From DATBFU01 sp035498405 (GTDB taxonomy: Bacteria; Acidobacteriota; Thermoanaerobaculia; UBA5066; Gp7-AA6): a stretch of DNA of 64,000 nt. Location: the NCBI GenBank assembly GCA_035498405.1, contig DATKAE010000044.1:1-64000 (forward strand), read 5' to 3'. The notes under the pieces were generated by a model that saw only the letters and a list, made by a program, of their open reading frames with translations, did not search any database and was not told the origin of the DNA. Of this stretch, positions 7,805 to 17,186 are shown one piece after another (positions within the stretch are counted from its first letter, which is position 1; every line of letters begins with the position of its first letter). A program made the position numbers and the translations under genes.

Positions 7805-9277
7805 ATGGTCAGGCTTCCGTCGCTGGCTAAGTCGCGCACCCGCATCGCGCTGGCGGGCGCGATGCTGTCGGCCGCCTTCCTGCTGATCCTCGCCCTCTCG
7901 ACCCGGGCAGTGGTGCGGAGCATGACCTTCGCCGACATCGACGAGGAGCTCTACACGCTGGCGGCCGCGGTGGGCTCGAGCTTCGAGCTCGAGGGGTTGG
8001 ACGAGTCGCGCCGCGACACGCTGCGGGCCGGCCTCGAAGCGAACGCTTTCGAGTTTCGCCTCGCGAACCACTCGGCGATCCTGTTCAAGGGAGAGACTCC
8101 GGTCGCGGCCTCCGGCCATCTCTTGCGCACCGCGCTGCCGGGCGGCTTCGACCCCTACCGCGACCAGCCCGAAACGCCGTACACCACGATCGAGCCCTAC
8201 AGCGGACAGAATCGAACCTGCCGCTTTCTCGTCACGCACCTCGGGGGCAAGGCGAAGGGATCGACGCTCGTCCTCTTCCGCTGGATCGGCCCGAGCCTGC
8301 ACGCCCTGCGGAGGCTCGACCGGGCGCTCGCCGCGATCGTTCTCATCGGCGTTCTCGGCACCGCGGCGATCCTCGCCTTTGCCATCACGCGCGCCATCCG
8401 GCCCGTCGAGGAGGTCACGCAGGTGGCCGAGAACCTCCAGGCCACGGACCTCTCGCGCCGCGTGCGCGCCACTGCCGGCGGGGAAGAATTCCGGCGGCTG
8501 GCTGCGGTCATCAACTCGCTCCTCGACCGGCTGGAGAACGCCTTCCGGGCGCAGCGCCGCCTGATTGCTGACGCGGCTCACGAGCTGAAAACCCCGACCG
8601 CGGTGCTCATGGGCGAGGCACAGGAAGCCCGGCGCCCGGGGGCGACCGTCGAGGAGCGGCGCCAGTCGCTCGAGACGATCGAGCGGGCGGCGCGGGGCCT
8701 GGCTCAAGAGGTGGATGGCCTGCTGCTCCTGGCGCAGGGCGATGCCGCCCCCCCGGCCCGCCGCGAAACCGTGGACCTCTCACAGATCGCGGCCGAGGCG
8801 ATCGCCGCGGCGCAGCCGCTCGGCACGGCGCGGGGCGTGCGCTGCCGCCTCGAGCATGGCAGAGAGGCCAGGGTCTCGGGGCACCGGGCTGGGCTTCTTC
8901 GCGTGGCGTCCAACCTGATCTCGAACGCCGTTCAGTACACGGCGGCGGGCTCCGAGGTCACGGTGCGGGTCGGCCCCGCGCCCGACGGGCAGGTCTTTCT
9001 CGAGGTGTGCGATCGGGGTCCGGGTGTCGAGCCCGAGAACCGGCGGCGCATCTTCGAGCGATTCGTGCGACTCGAGCCGGCGCGGGCGCGGAATCCGGAG
9101 GGATCGGGCCTGGGTCTTGCGATCGTCGAGCAGGTGGTTCAGGCCCACCAGGGGCGCGTCGACGTTTCGGCTCGGGAAGGGGGCGGCGCGGTCTTTCGGG
9201 TTCTGCTGCCGAAGGCCCCGGAGGAGGCCGCCCCCGAGGAGGTGACCGACGCTACTCGGTCTTCGGCGTCGGCGTGA
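7805..9277 (+). CDS. Two-component sensor histidine kinase
   Basis: 490 residues. Transmembrane helices lie at about 13-33 and 175-197 and enclose a periplasmic sensor region. A HAMP linker follows, then the dimerisation H-box with phosphoacceptor His259 in AAHELKTP. The ATPase domain has an N-box (SNLISNAVQY), G1 (DRGPGVEP) and G2 (GSGLGLAIVEQ). It is in the same orientation as the OmpR-type regulator at 5248-5913 and is the best candidate partner, now displaced by the RAYT region. The sensor domain shows no recognised ligand motif. The gene ends in a 26-bp tail-to-tail overlap with the small exported protein gene. Confidence 0.94.
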   Translation: MVRLPSLAKSRTRIALAGAMLSAAFLLILALSTRAVVRSMTFADIDEELYTLAAAVGSSFELEGLDESRRDTLRAGLEANAFEFRLANHSAILFKGETPVAASGHLLRTALPGGFDPYRDQPETPYTTIEPYSGQNRTCRFLVTHLGGKAKGSTLVLFRWIGPSLHALRRLDRALAAIVLIGVLGTAAILAFAITRAIRPVEEVTQVAENLQATDLSRRVRATAGGEEFRRLAAVINSLLDRLENAFRAQRRLIADAAHELKTPTAVLMGEAQEARRPGATVEERRQSLETIERAARGLAQEVDGLLLLAQGDAAPPARRETVDLSQIAAEAIAAAQPLGTARGVRCRLEHGREARVSGHRAGLLRVASNLISNAVQYTAAGSEVTVRVGPAPDGQVFLEVCDRGPGVEPENRRRIFERFVRLEPARARNPEGSGLGLAIVEQVVQAHQGRVDVSAREGGGAVFRVLLPKAPEEAAPEEVTDATRSSASA

Positions 9278-9611
9278 CCTCGGCCGTGCCGGACGCGACG
9301 GCCGTGGACTCGGCCTCGGGAGCTTGAACCTGGACGATGGTCGCGACTTTCTTCTTGTCGCGCGTCATCCAGCGAACCGTGACCTGCTCGCCAATCTTCA
9401 ACGTCCCGCCGGTGACCCGCGTGGCGCCGGTCAGGACGAGGCGGGTCTCCTTGCCCTTGGCGTCCTTGACGGTGAGGCTCTTCGAAGCGGTGTCGAGGGC
9501 CGTGATCGCTCCGGACACCGCCTTGGTGTGGCTCTTCGGGTTGGGGGCCTCACCTAGGGAGACGGCGGCCAACAAGAAGATCGACGGGATCAGCCGCGTG
9601 AGCCCCTTCAT
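9252..9611 (-). CDS. Small exported protein, DUF5666-like
   Basis: 119 residues from ATG 9611, with AAAGGAG 8 nt upstream. A signal peptide (MKGLTRLIPSIFLLAAVSLG) is followed by a compact beta-rich domain, with GAITALDTASKSLTVKDAKGK and later KIGEQVTVRW. This is the pattern of DUF5666-like OB-fold periplasmic proteins that pair 'effect on ion' and 'value' strands. The tail is Thr/Glu/Pro rich. Function is unknown. It overlaps the 3' end of the histidine kinase on the opposite strand and is divergent from the D-aminoacylase-like gene. Confidence 0.72.
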   Translation of the reverse strand: MKGLTRLIPSIFLLAAVSLGEAPNPKSHTKAVSGAITALDTASKSLTVKDAKGKETRLVLTGATRVTGGTLKIGEQVTVRWMTRDKKKVATIVQVQAPEAESTAVASGTAEVTPTPKTE

Positions 9612-9693
9612 CAGCCCGCTCCTTTCGCGAGGAGCGTATCGGGCCCTCGGTGAACCCTGCGTGAACGAGCCTCCACGATCATAGACTGGCGCC

Positions 9694-11388
9694 ATGAGAA
9701 AGACGCCGCTCCTGCTCGCCGGATTACTTTCCATCCTGCTTCTCTCGGCCACGCGCGGGCCCGCCGCGACGGAGTACGACCTCCTGATTCGAGGCGGACG
9801 GGTCGTGGACGGCTCGGGCGCCCCGTGGTTCGTCGCCGACGTCGCGGTCAAGGACGGGCGCATCGCCGCCGTCGGCAGGCTCGAGGGCGCTCGCGCCAAG
9901 CGCGTCATCGACGCGGCGGGCCTCTACGTTTCCCCGGGCTTCATCGATCTTCTGGGCCAGTCGGAGTACAACGTTCTGGTCGATGGCCGGGCTGCCTCGA
10001 AGATCACCCAGGGGATCACCTCGGAGATCACGGGGGAGGGCGAGTCGATCGCGCCCTTGAACGAGGCCATGCTGGCCGAGGGCAAGGACGTCTTCGCGCG
10101 CTACGGTTTCACGCCCGATTTCACCACTCTGGCCGGCTATTTTTCGACTTTCGAGCGCCGCGGCTCCGCGATCAACCTGGGAACCTTCGTGGGCGCGGGA
10201 GGCGTGCGGGACCTCGTCATCGGGAAGGCGGACCGGCGCGCGACACCCGCCGAGCTCCAGCGAATGTGCGAGGTCGTGGACCAGGCCATGCGCGAGGGCG
10301 CGGTCGGGGTGTCCTCGTCCTTGCAGTACGTGCCCGACATGTACAACTCGACCGAGGAGCTCGTCGCCATGGCGAAGGTGGCCGCCAGGTACGGCGGCGC
10401 GTACTTCACGCACCAGCGCTCCGAAGCCAACGCGATCGACTCCTCTCTCGATGAGGTCTTCCGGATCGCCAAGGAGGCGGGCATTCGGACACAGATCTGG
10501 CACTTGAAGACCGCGTACAAGAAGAACTGGGGGAGGATGCCTGCGGTCCTGGCGCGGCTCGAGCAGGCCCGCGCGCAGGGAATCGACGTTGCCGCCAACC
10601 AGTATCCCTACACGGCCGGCTCCAACGGCCTCGACGCCTGCCTGCCACCCTGGATCCGCGAAGGCGGGCGCGAAGCGCTCTTGAAGCGCCTGGCCGACCC
10701 CGCGCTGCGGGAGAAGGCGAAGAAGGAGATGCTCGAGGACTCCGACGCCTGGAGCAACCAGTATCTGGGCTCGGGAGGCCCGGACCGGGTCCTGGTGGCC
10801 TCCGTGATCGACCCGAAGCTCAAAAAGTACGAGGGGATGACGATCGCCGCGATCGGGGCCGCGGAGAGGAAGGACCCGCGCGACGCCTTGATCGACTTGG
10901 TCATCGCCGACCGGGCCAACACGGCCTGCATCATTTTCATGGCGGACGAAGAGGACGTGCGCGCGGCGTTGAAGAGCCCGCTCGTCTCCTTCGGCACGGA
11001 CTCCGGAGCGAGCGCGACGGACGGCATCTTCTCGCAGGAAAAATCCCACCCGCGTGGCTGGGCCTCGACGGCGCGGATCCTCGGGTACTACGTGCGCGAC
11101 CAGAAGCTGATCCCCTTGGAGTTCGCCGTCCGAAAGATGACCTCCTTCCCCGCCGAGGCGGCGGCCCTTCCGGACCGGGGACTCGTGAAAGAGGGATTCG
11201 CCGCCGATCTCGTCGTCTTCGATCTCGCGAAGGTCCAGGCCCTCTCGAGCTACGAAGAGCCGCGGCGCTACAGCGCCGGGTTCCCCTATGTCGCCGTCAA
11301 CGGCGTGCTCGTCGTGGACGACGGCAAGATCACCGCGGCGAGGCCTGGAAAGATCTTGCGCGGGCCCGGATACACCGGCAGCCGGTAG
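9694..11388 (+). CDS. Exported D-aminoacylase-like amidohydrolase
   Basis: 564 residues with a signal peptide (residues 1-25). The amidohydrolase N-terminal beta-sandwich (YDLLIRGGRVVDGSG) and the PGFID turn (81-85) are clear, as are later metal-type residues: THQRSE (His about 240), QIWHLK (His about 269) and FGTDSGA. The HxH normally following PGFID is absent (LLGQSE), and the position of the D-aminoacylase bridging Cys (GNCG) reads GEGE. The enzyme may therefore use a single metal site. The likely reaction is hydrolysis of N-acyl-D-amino acids or related amides in the periplasm. It is followed 21 bp later by a peptidase gene, so peptide scavenging is plausible. Confidence 0.88.
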   Translation: MRKTPLLLAGLLSILLLSATRGPAATEYDLLIRGGRVVDGSGAPWFVADVAVKDGRIAAVGRLEGARAKRVIDAAGLYVSPGFIDLLGQSEYNVLVDGRAASKITQGITSEITGEGESIAPLNEAMLAEGKDVFARYGFTPDFTTLAGYFSTFERRGSAINLGTFVGAGGVRDLVIGKADRRATPAELQRMCEVVDQAMREGAVGVSSSLQYVPDMYNSTEELVAMAKVAARYGGAYFTHQRSEANAIDSSLDEVFRIAKEAGIRTQIWHLKTAYKKNWGRMPAVLARLEQARAQGIDVAANQYPYTAGSNGLDACLPPWIREGGREALLKRLADPALREKAKKEMLEDSDAWSNQYLGSGGPDRVLVASVIDPKLKKYEGMTIAAIGAAERKDPRDALIDLVIADRANTACIIFMADEEDVRAALKSPLVSFGTDSGASATDGIFSQEKSHPRGWASTARILGYYVRDQKLIPLEFAVRKMTSFPAEAAALPDRGLVKEGFAADLVVFDLAKVQALSSYEEPRRYSAGFPYVAVNGVLVVDDGKITAARPGKILRGPGYTGSR

Positions 11389-11409
11389 ACTCGCGCCGAG
11401 GAGGAGCGC

Positions 11410-13497
11410 ATGTCCGTTTTTGGAGGGCCGGGGGCCGCCCTGATCGGGACAATCTTGATCTCGAGCGCCGTGGGCGCGACACCGGAGGTGCAGCAAGACG
11501 CCATGAAGGAAACGACCACGCGGCTCGAGGCCGAGCTCTCGGCCAAGTACGGCGAAGGACAGCGCGCGCGCATCCGCCGCGGGCTCGCGCAGGCGGCGGA
11601 GTTCTGGCGCCCCTCCGACGGCGACGCCAAGGCCTTCGAGGAAGTGGCGCGGACCCAGTTCGCAGGAGACCCGAAGACGCTCGAGGCTCTCTTCTCGAGG
11701 ATGGAATTCGCGCTCGAGTCCTACGACGGGCACCTCAACGAAATCGCCCGCGACTTTCGCAAGCAGTCGGACCTCGACCTGGGGCCGATCTATCCCTTCG
11801 ACGAGATCCTCGCCGGCTACGACCCGAGCGCGCACTTCGTCGAGGACTGCTTCCAGAATCGACTCGCGTTCGCGGTGCTCCTGAACTTCCCCGTGACGAC
11901 GCTCGCCGATCGCCTGCGCGAGGGAGAGACCTGGTCCCGCACGCAGTGGGCCGAGGCTCGCCTGTCCGAGCGGTTCGCCAAGCGAATCCCCGCCGATGTC
12001 AACCAGGCGATCAGCCAGGCGGGAGCGGAGGCCTCCCAGTACATCGCCGAGTACAACATCTGGATGCACCACCTCGTGGACGTCAAGGGCAATCGCCTCT
12101 TTCCGGCGAAGATGCGGCTTCTCTCGCATTGGAACCTGCGCGACCAGCTCAAGTCCGACTACGCGGATGCCAAGACGGGCCTCGCCAAGCAGCGTCAGAT
12201 GGAGCGCGTCATGGAGCGCATCGTCACGCAGACGATCCCGCGCGCCGTCATCGACAACCCGGGAGTCGACTGGGACCCGGCGACCAACGCCGTGCGGGCA
12301 TCCTCGGTCAAGGACTCCGAGCCCGCCGCGGTCCGGGCCTTCGCCGCGACGAGCGACGCCGAGCCCGACACCCGGTACGCGATGCTTCTCGAGTGCTTCC
12401 GGGCGGCCCGCCAGGCGGACCCGTACTCACCCACGGCGCCGACGCTGATCGCGCGACGGTTCGACGAAAACCGCCAGATCCCCGAGGAGCGCGTCCGAAA
12501 AATGCTCGAGGCGGTCCTGACCTCGCCTCTGGTGCCGCGGACCGCGAAGCTCATCGAAAAGCGTCTCGGCCGAAGGCTCGAGCCCTTCGACATCTGGTAC
12601 GCCGGGTTCAAGCCTCGAAGCGCCCACACCGAGGAGGAGCTCGATGCGATCGTCCGGAAGCGCTACCCGACACCGGAGGCCTACAAGAAGGACATCCCGA
12701 ATCTTCTCGAGCAGCTCGGCTTCTCCAAGGAGCGCGCCCAGTATCTGGCGGCTCACATCGAGGTCGACCCGGCGCGAGGCTCGGGCCACGCCCTCGGAGC
12801 GGCCCGGCGCGAGGACCACGCGCACCTGCGCACGCGGGTCGAGAAGGACGGAATGAACTTCAAGGGCTTCAACATCGCCGTGCACGAGATGGGGCACAAC
12901 GTCGAGCAGACCTTCTCCTTGAACGACGTCGACTCGACGCTTCTGCAGGGAGTCCCGAACACCGCGTTCACCGAGGCTCTGGCGTTCGTCTTCCAGGCGA
13001 ACGACCTCGCGCTTCTGGGCCTGGGCAGGCCCGACCCGCAGAGCGAGGCGTTGAAGACGTTGAACGATTTCTGGGCGACCTACGAGATCTCCGGAGTGGC
13101 TCTCGTCGACATGGGCGTGTGGCACTGGATGTACGAGCACCCCGACGCGACGGCCGCGGACTTGAAGGCGGCAACACTCTCCATCTGTCGAGAGATCTGG
13201 AACCGATACTACGCGCCGGTTCTGGGCGCCCGGGACGTGGTGCTGCTCGGCATCTATTCCCACATGATCGATTCGTTCCTCTACCTGCCGGACTACCCCA
13301 TCGGGCACCTGATCGCCTTCCAGATCGAGCAGCAGGTGGAGAAGTCGGGCGGCAGGATCGGCCCCGAGTTCGAACGAATGGCGAAGATCGGCAACGTCGC
13401 TCCGGACATCTGGATGAAGCAGGCCACCGGCTCGCCCGTGGGACCCGAGGCGCTTCTGGCGGCCACCGAAAAGGCGATCGCCAGGATCGAGCGATAG
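11410..13497 (+). CDS. Zinc metallopeptidase-like protein (HExxH)
   Basis: 695 residues. A weak hydrophobic N-terminus (11-23) may be a signal peptide. The catalytic motif HEMGH is at 492-496, with a candidate third ligand Glu522 in FTEALAF, the gluzincin arrangement. The long helical N-terminal region and this motif recall M3-type oligopeptidases, but no exact family was recognised. GGAGGAGCG precedes the ATG by a few bases. The gene is downstream of the D-aminoacylase-like gene in the same orientation and 14 bp before the PP2C gene, suggesting one operon. Confidence 0.8.
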   Translation: MSVFGGPGAALIGTILISSAVGATPEVQQDAMKETTTRLEAELSAKYGEGQRARIRRGLAQAAEFWRPSDGDAKAFEEVARTQFAGDPKTLEALFSRMEFALESYDGHLNEIARDFRKQSDLDLGPIYPFDEILAGYDPSAHFVEDCFQNRLAFAVLLNFPVTTLADRLREGETWSRTQWAEARLSERFAKRIPADVNQAISQAGAEASQYIAEYNIWMHHLVDVKGNRLFPAKMRLLSHWNLRDQLKSDYADAKTGLAKQRQMERVMERIVTQTIPRAVIDNPGVDWDPATNAVRASSVKDSEPAAVRAFAATSDAEPDTRYAMLLECFRAARQADPYSPTAPTLIARRFDENRQIPEERVRKMLEAVLTSPLVPRTAKLIEKRLGRRLEPFDIWYAGFKPRSAHTEEELDAIVRKRYPTPEAYKKDIPNLLEQLGFSKERAQYLAAHIEVDPARGSGHALGAARREDHAHLRTRVEKDGMNFKGFNIAVHEMGHNVEQTFSLNDVDSTLLQGVPNTAFTEALAFVFQANDLALLGLGRPDPQSEALKTLNDFWATYEISGVALVDMGVWHWMYEHPDATAADLKAATLSICREIWNRYYAPVLGARDVVLLGIYSHMIDSFLYLPDYPIGHLIAFQIEQQVEKSGGRIGPEFERMAKIGNVAPDIWMKQATGSPVGPEALLAATEKAIARIER

Positions 13498-13511
13498 AAG
13501 GGGGACTGGCC

Positions 13512-14417
13512 ATGGACGATCTCGAAGACACGGCGGAAATGCCGGCGCGGCCCTCCTCGGAGGAGCGGCAGCCGGCCGGACTCTCCGCGCTCGTCGCCGT
13601 CGACGTCGCGGCCGTCTCGCACCCGGGCAAGGTCCGGCAGAACAACGAGGACCACTTCATCGTCACGCGCTTCGATCGGTCGATGCGCACCCTCCTGACG
13701 AATCTGCCCGAGGGCGACGTGCCGAAGCGGTATGAAGAGACGGTCTACGCGTTCCTGGTCGCCGATGGCGTGGGCGGCGCGGCGGGCGGCGAGATCGCGA
13801 GCCGGACGGCCATCCAGGCGCTGCTCGACCTCGTCATCGAGACCCCGGACTGGATCATGCGGATGGACGCGCCGCTCGCCCAGGAGGTTCTCGATCGCCT
13901 CGAACGCCGCTTTCAGAAAGTCCGCGAGGTCTTAGTCGAGCGGGCCAAGGCCGAGCCGGCATTGCGCGGCATGGCGACGACCCTGACGGCTGCCTGCAGC
14001 CTCGGCTCGGACTTGCTCACGGCCCACGTCGGCGACACACGGGCGTACCTGTTTCGCGAAGGGCGCCTCCACCAACTCACGCGCGACCAGACGATGGCGC
14101 AGTCGCTCGCCGACTCGGGCGCGATCACGCCAGAGGAGGCGGCCAAGCACCCGGGACGCCACGTCTTGACGAGCGCCCTCGCCACGCGAGGCGCCTTCGT
14201 CCAGGTCGAGCTCAAGAAGTCTCGGCTGAACGACCGCGATCAGCTCTTGCTCTGCTCCGACGGGCTGACGGAGATGGTCGCCGAGGACGCGATCGCGGGA
14301 GTGCTCGCAGCCTCGAGGCCCTCCGCCGACGCCTGCCGCCAGCTCGTCGACCTGGCTCTCGATGCCGGAGGCAAGGACAACGTGACCGTCGTGCTCGCGC
14401 GCTACCGACTGCCCTAA
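13512..14417 (+). CDS. PP2C-family serine/threonine phosphatase
   Basis: 301 residues from ATG 13512 (GAAGGGG upstream). The PP2C motifs occur in order: HPGKVRQNNED (metal Asp), VADGVGGAAGGEIAS, AHVGDTRAYLF, LLCSDGLTEMV and GKDNVTVVLA. It is cytoplasmic, lacks membrane segments, and probably reverses Hanks-type kinase phosphorylation. No kinase gene lies in the window. It converges on the LOG gene with a 9-bp gap. Confidence 0.94.
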   Translation: MDDLEDTAEMPARPSSEERQPAGLSALVAVDVAAVSHPGKVRQNNEDHFIVTRFDRSMRTLLTNLPEGDVPKRYEETVYAFLVADGVGGAAGGEIASRTAIQALLDLVIETPDWIMRMDAPLAQEVLDRLERRFQKVREVLVERAKAEPALRGMATTLTAACSLGSDLLTAHVGDTRAYLFREGRLHQLTRDQTMAQSLADSGAITPEEAAKHPGRHVLTSALATRGAFVQVELKKSRLNDRDQLLLCSDGLTEMVAEDAIAGVLAASRPSADACRQLVDLALDAGGKDNVTVVLARYRLP

Positions 14418-14426
14418 GCGCCCGTC

Positions 14427-15239
14427 TCAGGGGCTCGCGACACCCTCGCCCGGCCCGTTCGACTCGGCTCGAAACCCCTCGGCGAGCAGGCGCGATCTCT
14501 TCGGCACGGCTCGCCGAACCAGGCCGAATTTCGCGATCGCGTCTCTGATGTGCGCCATCGCCTCGTCGACGGAGTCCGTAAAAAGCAGGAGCTTCAAGTC
14601 CTCCGGCGCGATTGTTCCGGCCTGCATCATTTCGTCCAGGAGCTTTCGCAGGGGGCGCCAGTAGTCCCGCCCGAAGACCACGACCGGAAAATCATTGATC
14701 TTCCGAGTCTGGATCAGCGTGGCGGCTTCAAACAACTCGTCCACGGTGCCCAACCCTCCCGGCATGACGACGAACGCGTAGGAGTACTTGACCAGCATCA
14801 CCTTGCGCACGAAGAAATGGCGGAAGGTGACGCAGACGTCGAGATAGGAGTTCAACCGCTGCTCTTCTGGCAGCACGATGTTGCAGCCCACCGAACGGCC
14901 GCCGGCTTCCTTCGCCCCCCGGTTGGCGGCCTCCATGATTCCCGGGCCGCCCCCCGTCATGACGGTGAAACCGAGCCCGGCCAGGGCGGAGCCGATCTGT
15001 CGGGCGAGACTGTAAAAGGGACTGTCCTCCTGGAAGCGAGCCGAGCCGAAGACGGTCACACAGGGACCGACGAAGTGGAGGGTCCGAAAGCCCCGGATGA
15101 ACTCGAGGGCGATCTTTCCGACGGAGAAGAGCTCGCTTCCCCGCGAGCGCGGGCCCTCGAGGAACCAACGTTCCGCCGGCTCGGCGCCGCCTCCGGCGGG
15201 CCGCTCGGCCGGCACGACCTCGGGGGGCCCTTCGGTCAC
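14427..15239 (-). CDS. LOG family protein (nucleotide 5'-monophosphate nucleosidase-like)
   Basis: 270 residues. It carries the LOG/TIGR00730 motifs GGGPGIMEAANRGA and MPGGLGTVDELFE, the latter containing the PGGxGTxxE active site. Relatives are phosphoribohydrolases that cleave cytokinin- or purine-nucleotide 5'-monophosphates, and many bacterial members act in nucleotide salvage. An N-terminal extension of about 35 residues is Pro/Gly/Glu rich. It lies 35 bp downstream of atpC and could be co-transcribed with the atp genes. Confidence 0.9.
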   Translation of the reverse strand: MTEGPPEVVPAERPAGGGAEPAERWFLEGPRSRGSELFSVGKIALEFIRGFRTLHFVGPCVTVFGSARFQEDSPFYSLARQIGSALAGLGFTVMTGGGPGIMEAANRGAKEAGGRSVGCNIVLPEEQRLNSYLDVCVTFRHFFVRKVMLVKYSYAFVVMPGGLGTVDELFEAATLIQTRKINDFPVVVFGRDYWRPLRKLLDEMMQAGTIAPEDLKLLLFTDSVDEAMAHIRDAIAKFGLVRRAVPKRSRLLAEGFRAESNGPGEGVASP

Positions 15240-15274
15240 GCCCCGATGCTACCCGTTCGGGCGCCCTCGCCGTG

Positions 15275-15673
15275 TCAGCCGCGCCGCGTGACGGACAGAC
15301 GCGCCTGAGCGATCGCGAATCGCGCCTGGATCTCCGGCAGCGTCTCGGCGCTCGCCGTCGCCATCTCCTTTTCGGCGCGGGAGCGTTCCTGCTCCGCGGC
15401 CGCGGCGTCGATCTCGCCCGGCGTCTCGGCGGAATCCGCCAGCACCGAGACCTGGTCGTTGGAGATCTCGGCTAAGCCGGGCGAGACGGCCAGCGTCATC
15501 TCTGCCCCGGCGCGCCGATAGGAAAGGACTCCGGTTCTTAAGAGGGTGAGCAGCTGCGTGTGCCCGGGCAGAATCCCGAGATACCCCTGCGAGCCGGGCA
15601 GCTGCACCTCGTCGGCATCGGTCTCCACGACGAGCCGCTCGGGCGTCACCACCTGAAGCTTCAACGCAGCCAT
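15275..15673 (-). CDS. atpC: F1Fo ATP synthase epsilon subunit
   Basis: 132 residues. The N-terminal beta-sandwich (LQVVTPERLV, GSQGYLGILPGHTQLLT) is typical of the epsilon central-stalk subunit, and the C-terminal helical hairpin is alanine/glutamate rich. It starts 6 bp after the atpD stop. Part of the atpF'-F-H-A-G-D-C cluster. Confidence 0.97.
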   Translation of the reverse strand: MAALKLQVVTPERLVVETDADEVQLPGSQGYLGILPGHTQLLTLLRTGVLSYRRAGAEMTLAVSPGLAEISNDQVSVLADSAETPGEIDAAAAEQERSRAEKEMATASAETLPEIQARFAIAQARLSVTRRG

Positions 15674-15679
15674 GGCGCT

Positions 15680-17128
15680 CTACGCCGCGGCCTTGGCGAG
15701 CCCGGCGGCCTTCTCGCGGGCCTCCTCGATCGTGCCGACCATGTAGAAGGCCTGCTCGGGCATGTCGTCGCACTTGCCGTCCACGATCTCGCGGAAGCCC
15801 TTGATCGTATCGGCGACCTTGACGTATCGCCCTTCCAGTCCCGTGAACTGCGTCGCGACGAAGAAGGGCTGCGACAGAAAGCGCTGGATCTTGCGGGCGC
15901 GGGCCACCGTGAGCTTGTCTTCCTCGGAGAGCTCGTCGATGCCGAGGATGGCGATGATGTCCTGGAGGTCCTTGTACTTCTGGAGAACGGCCTGGACGTC
16001 GCGAGCGCACTTGTAGTGCTCCTCGCCGACCACTCGGGCCGAGAGGATAGTCGAGGTCGAGGCGAGCGGGTCGACCGCCGGGTAGATCCCCATCTCGGAG
16101 ATCGACCGGGAAAGAACCGTCGTCGCATCGAGGTGCGCGAAGGCGGCCGCGGGCGCCGGGTCCGTGATGTCGTCGGCCGGGACGTAGATCGCCTGAACCG
16201 ACGTGATCGATCCCTTCTTGGTCGAGGTGATCCGCTCCTGTAGCTCTCCCATCTCGGTCGCCAGGTTGGGCTGATAGCCGACGGCCGAAGGCATGCGGCC
16301 CAGAAGCGCCGAGACCTCGGAGCCCGCCTGGGTGAAACGGAAGATGTTGTCGATGAAGAGCAGGACGTCCTTGCCCTCGGTGTCGCGGAAATACTCGGCC
16401 ACTGTGAGGCCTGCGAGGCCAACCCGGAGTCTTGCGCCCGGCGGCTCGGTCATCTGGCCGTAGATCAGGGAGCACTTCGACTTGGACGGGTCGCCCGGCG
16501 TGATGACTCCCGACTCGGTCATCTCGAGGTACAGGTCGTTGCCCTCGCGTGTCCGCTCGCCCACTCCCGAAAAGACCGAGTAGCCGCCGTGGTGCATCGC
16601 GACGTTGTTGATCAGCTCCTGGATGATGACCGTCTTGCCGACTCCGGCGCCCCCGAAGAGGCCCGTCTTGCCCCCCTTCGTGTAGGGCTCGAGCAAATCG
16701 ATGACCTTGATCCCCGTCTCGAACATCTCGACCGAGGTGGATTGCTCGTCGTAGGGCGGCGGCTCGCGGTGAATCGGCCAGCGTTCCTTGGACTCGACGG
16801 GGCCCAGACCGTCCACCGACTCCCCGATGACGTTCAAGATCCGGCCGAGCGTCTCGCGGCCGACCGGCACGGAGATCGGCGCGCCCGTGTCCACGGCGTC
16901 CATGCCGCGGACCATGCCGTCGGTCGGCTTCATGGACACGCAGCGCGCGACGTTCTCGCCGAGCTGCTGCGCGACCTCGGCGATGACGTCGAGCGGCACT
17001 CCGGTCTGCTTCCCATCGTCGTGGATGTGGACGGCGTTGTAGATCGCCGGAAGCTTGCCCGGCGGAAACTCGACGTCGAGGACCGGCCCGATGATTGCGA
17101 CGACTTTGCCAACGTTCTTTTCAGCCAT
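15680..17128 (-). CDS. atpD: F1Fo ATP synthase beta subunit
   Basis: 482 residues, full length. The catalytic subunit is shown by the P-loop GGAGVGKTVIIQELI, the DELSEEDK-type C-terminal segment (GIDELSEEDKLTV) and the ALLGRMPSAVGYQPNL region. It carries the catalytic nucleotide sites of F1 in the cytoplasm. It follows atpG by 58 bp, the largest spacer in the cluster. Confidence 0.98.
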   Translation of the reverse strand: MAEKNVGKVVAIIGPVLDVEFPPGKLPAIYNAVHIHDDGKQTGVPLDVIAEVAQQLGENVARCVSMKPTDGMVRGMDAVDTGAPISVPVGRETLGRILNVIGESVDGLGPVESKERWPIHREPPPYDEQSTSVEMFETGIKVIDLLEPYTKGGKTGLFGGAGVGKTVIIQELINNVAMHHGGYSVFSGVGERTREGNDLYLEMTESGVITPGDPSKSKCSLIYGQMTEPPGARLRVGLAGLTVAEYFRDTEGKDVLLFIDNIFRFTQAGSEVSALLGRMPSAVGYQPNLATEMGELQERITSTKKGSITSVQAIYVPADDITDPAPAAAFAHLDATTVLSRSISEMGIYPAVDPLASTSTILSARVVGEEHYKCARDVQAVLQKYKDLQDIIAILGIDELSEEDKLTVARARKIQRFLSQPFFVATQFTGLEGRYVKVADTIKGFREIVDGKCDDMPEQAFYMVGTIEEAREKAAGLAKAAA

Positions 17129-17186
17129 GTGGGACCCCTTTGAGTTATTCGCCGTCCGTCGTTGGTCTTCGATTCCAGAACGGACA

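Noticed and set aside
9724..12129. 801-codon minus-strand open frame opposite the D-aminoacylase-like and peptidase genes
   Set aside because: Same cause: antisense to well-supported genes, no ribosome-binding site, no domain.
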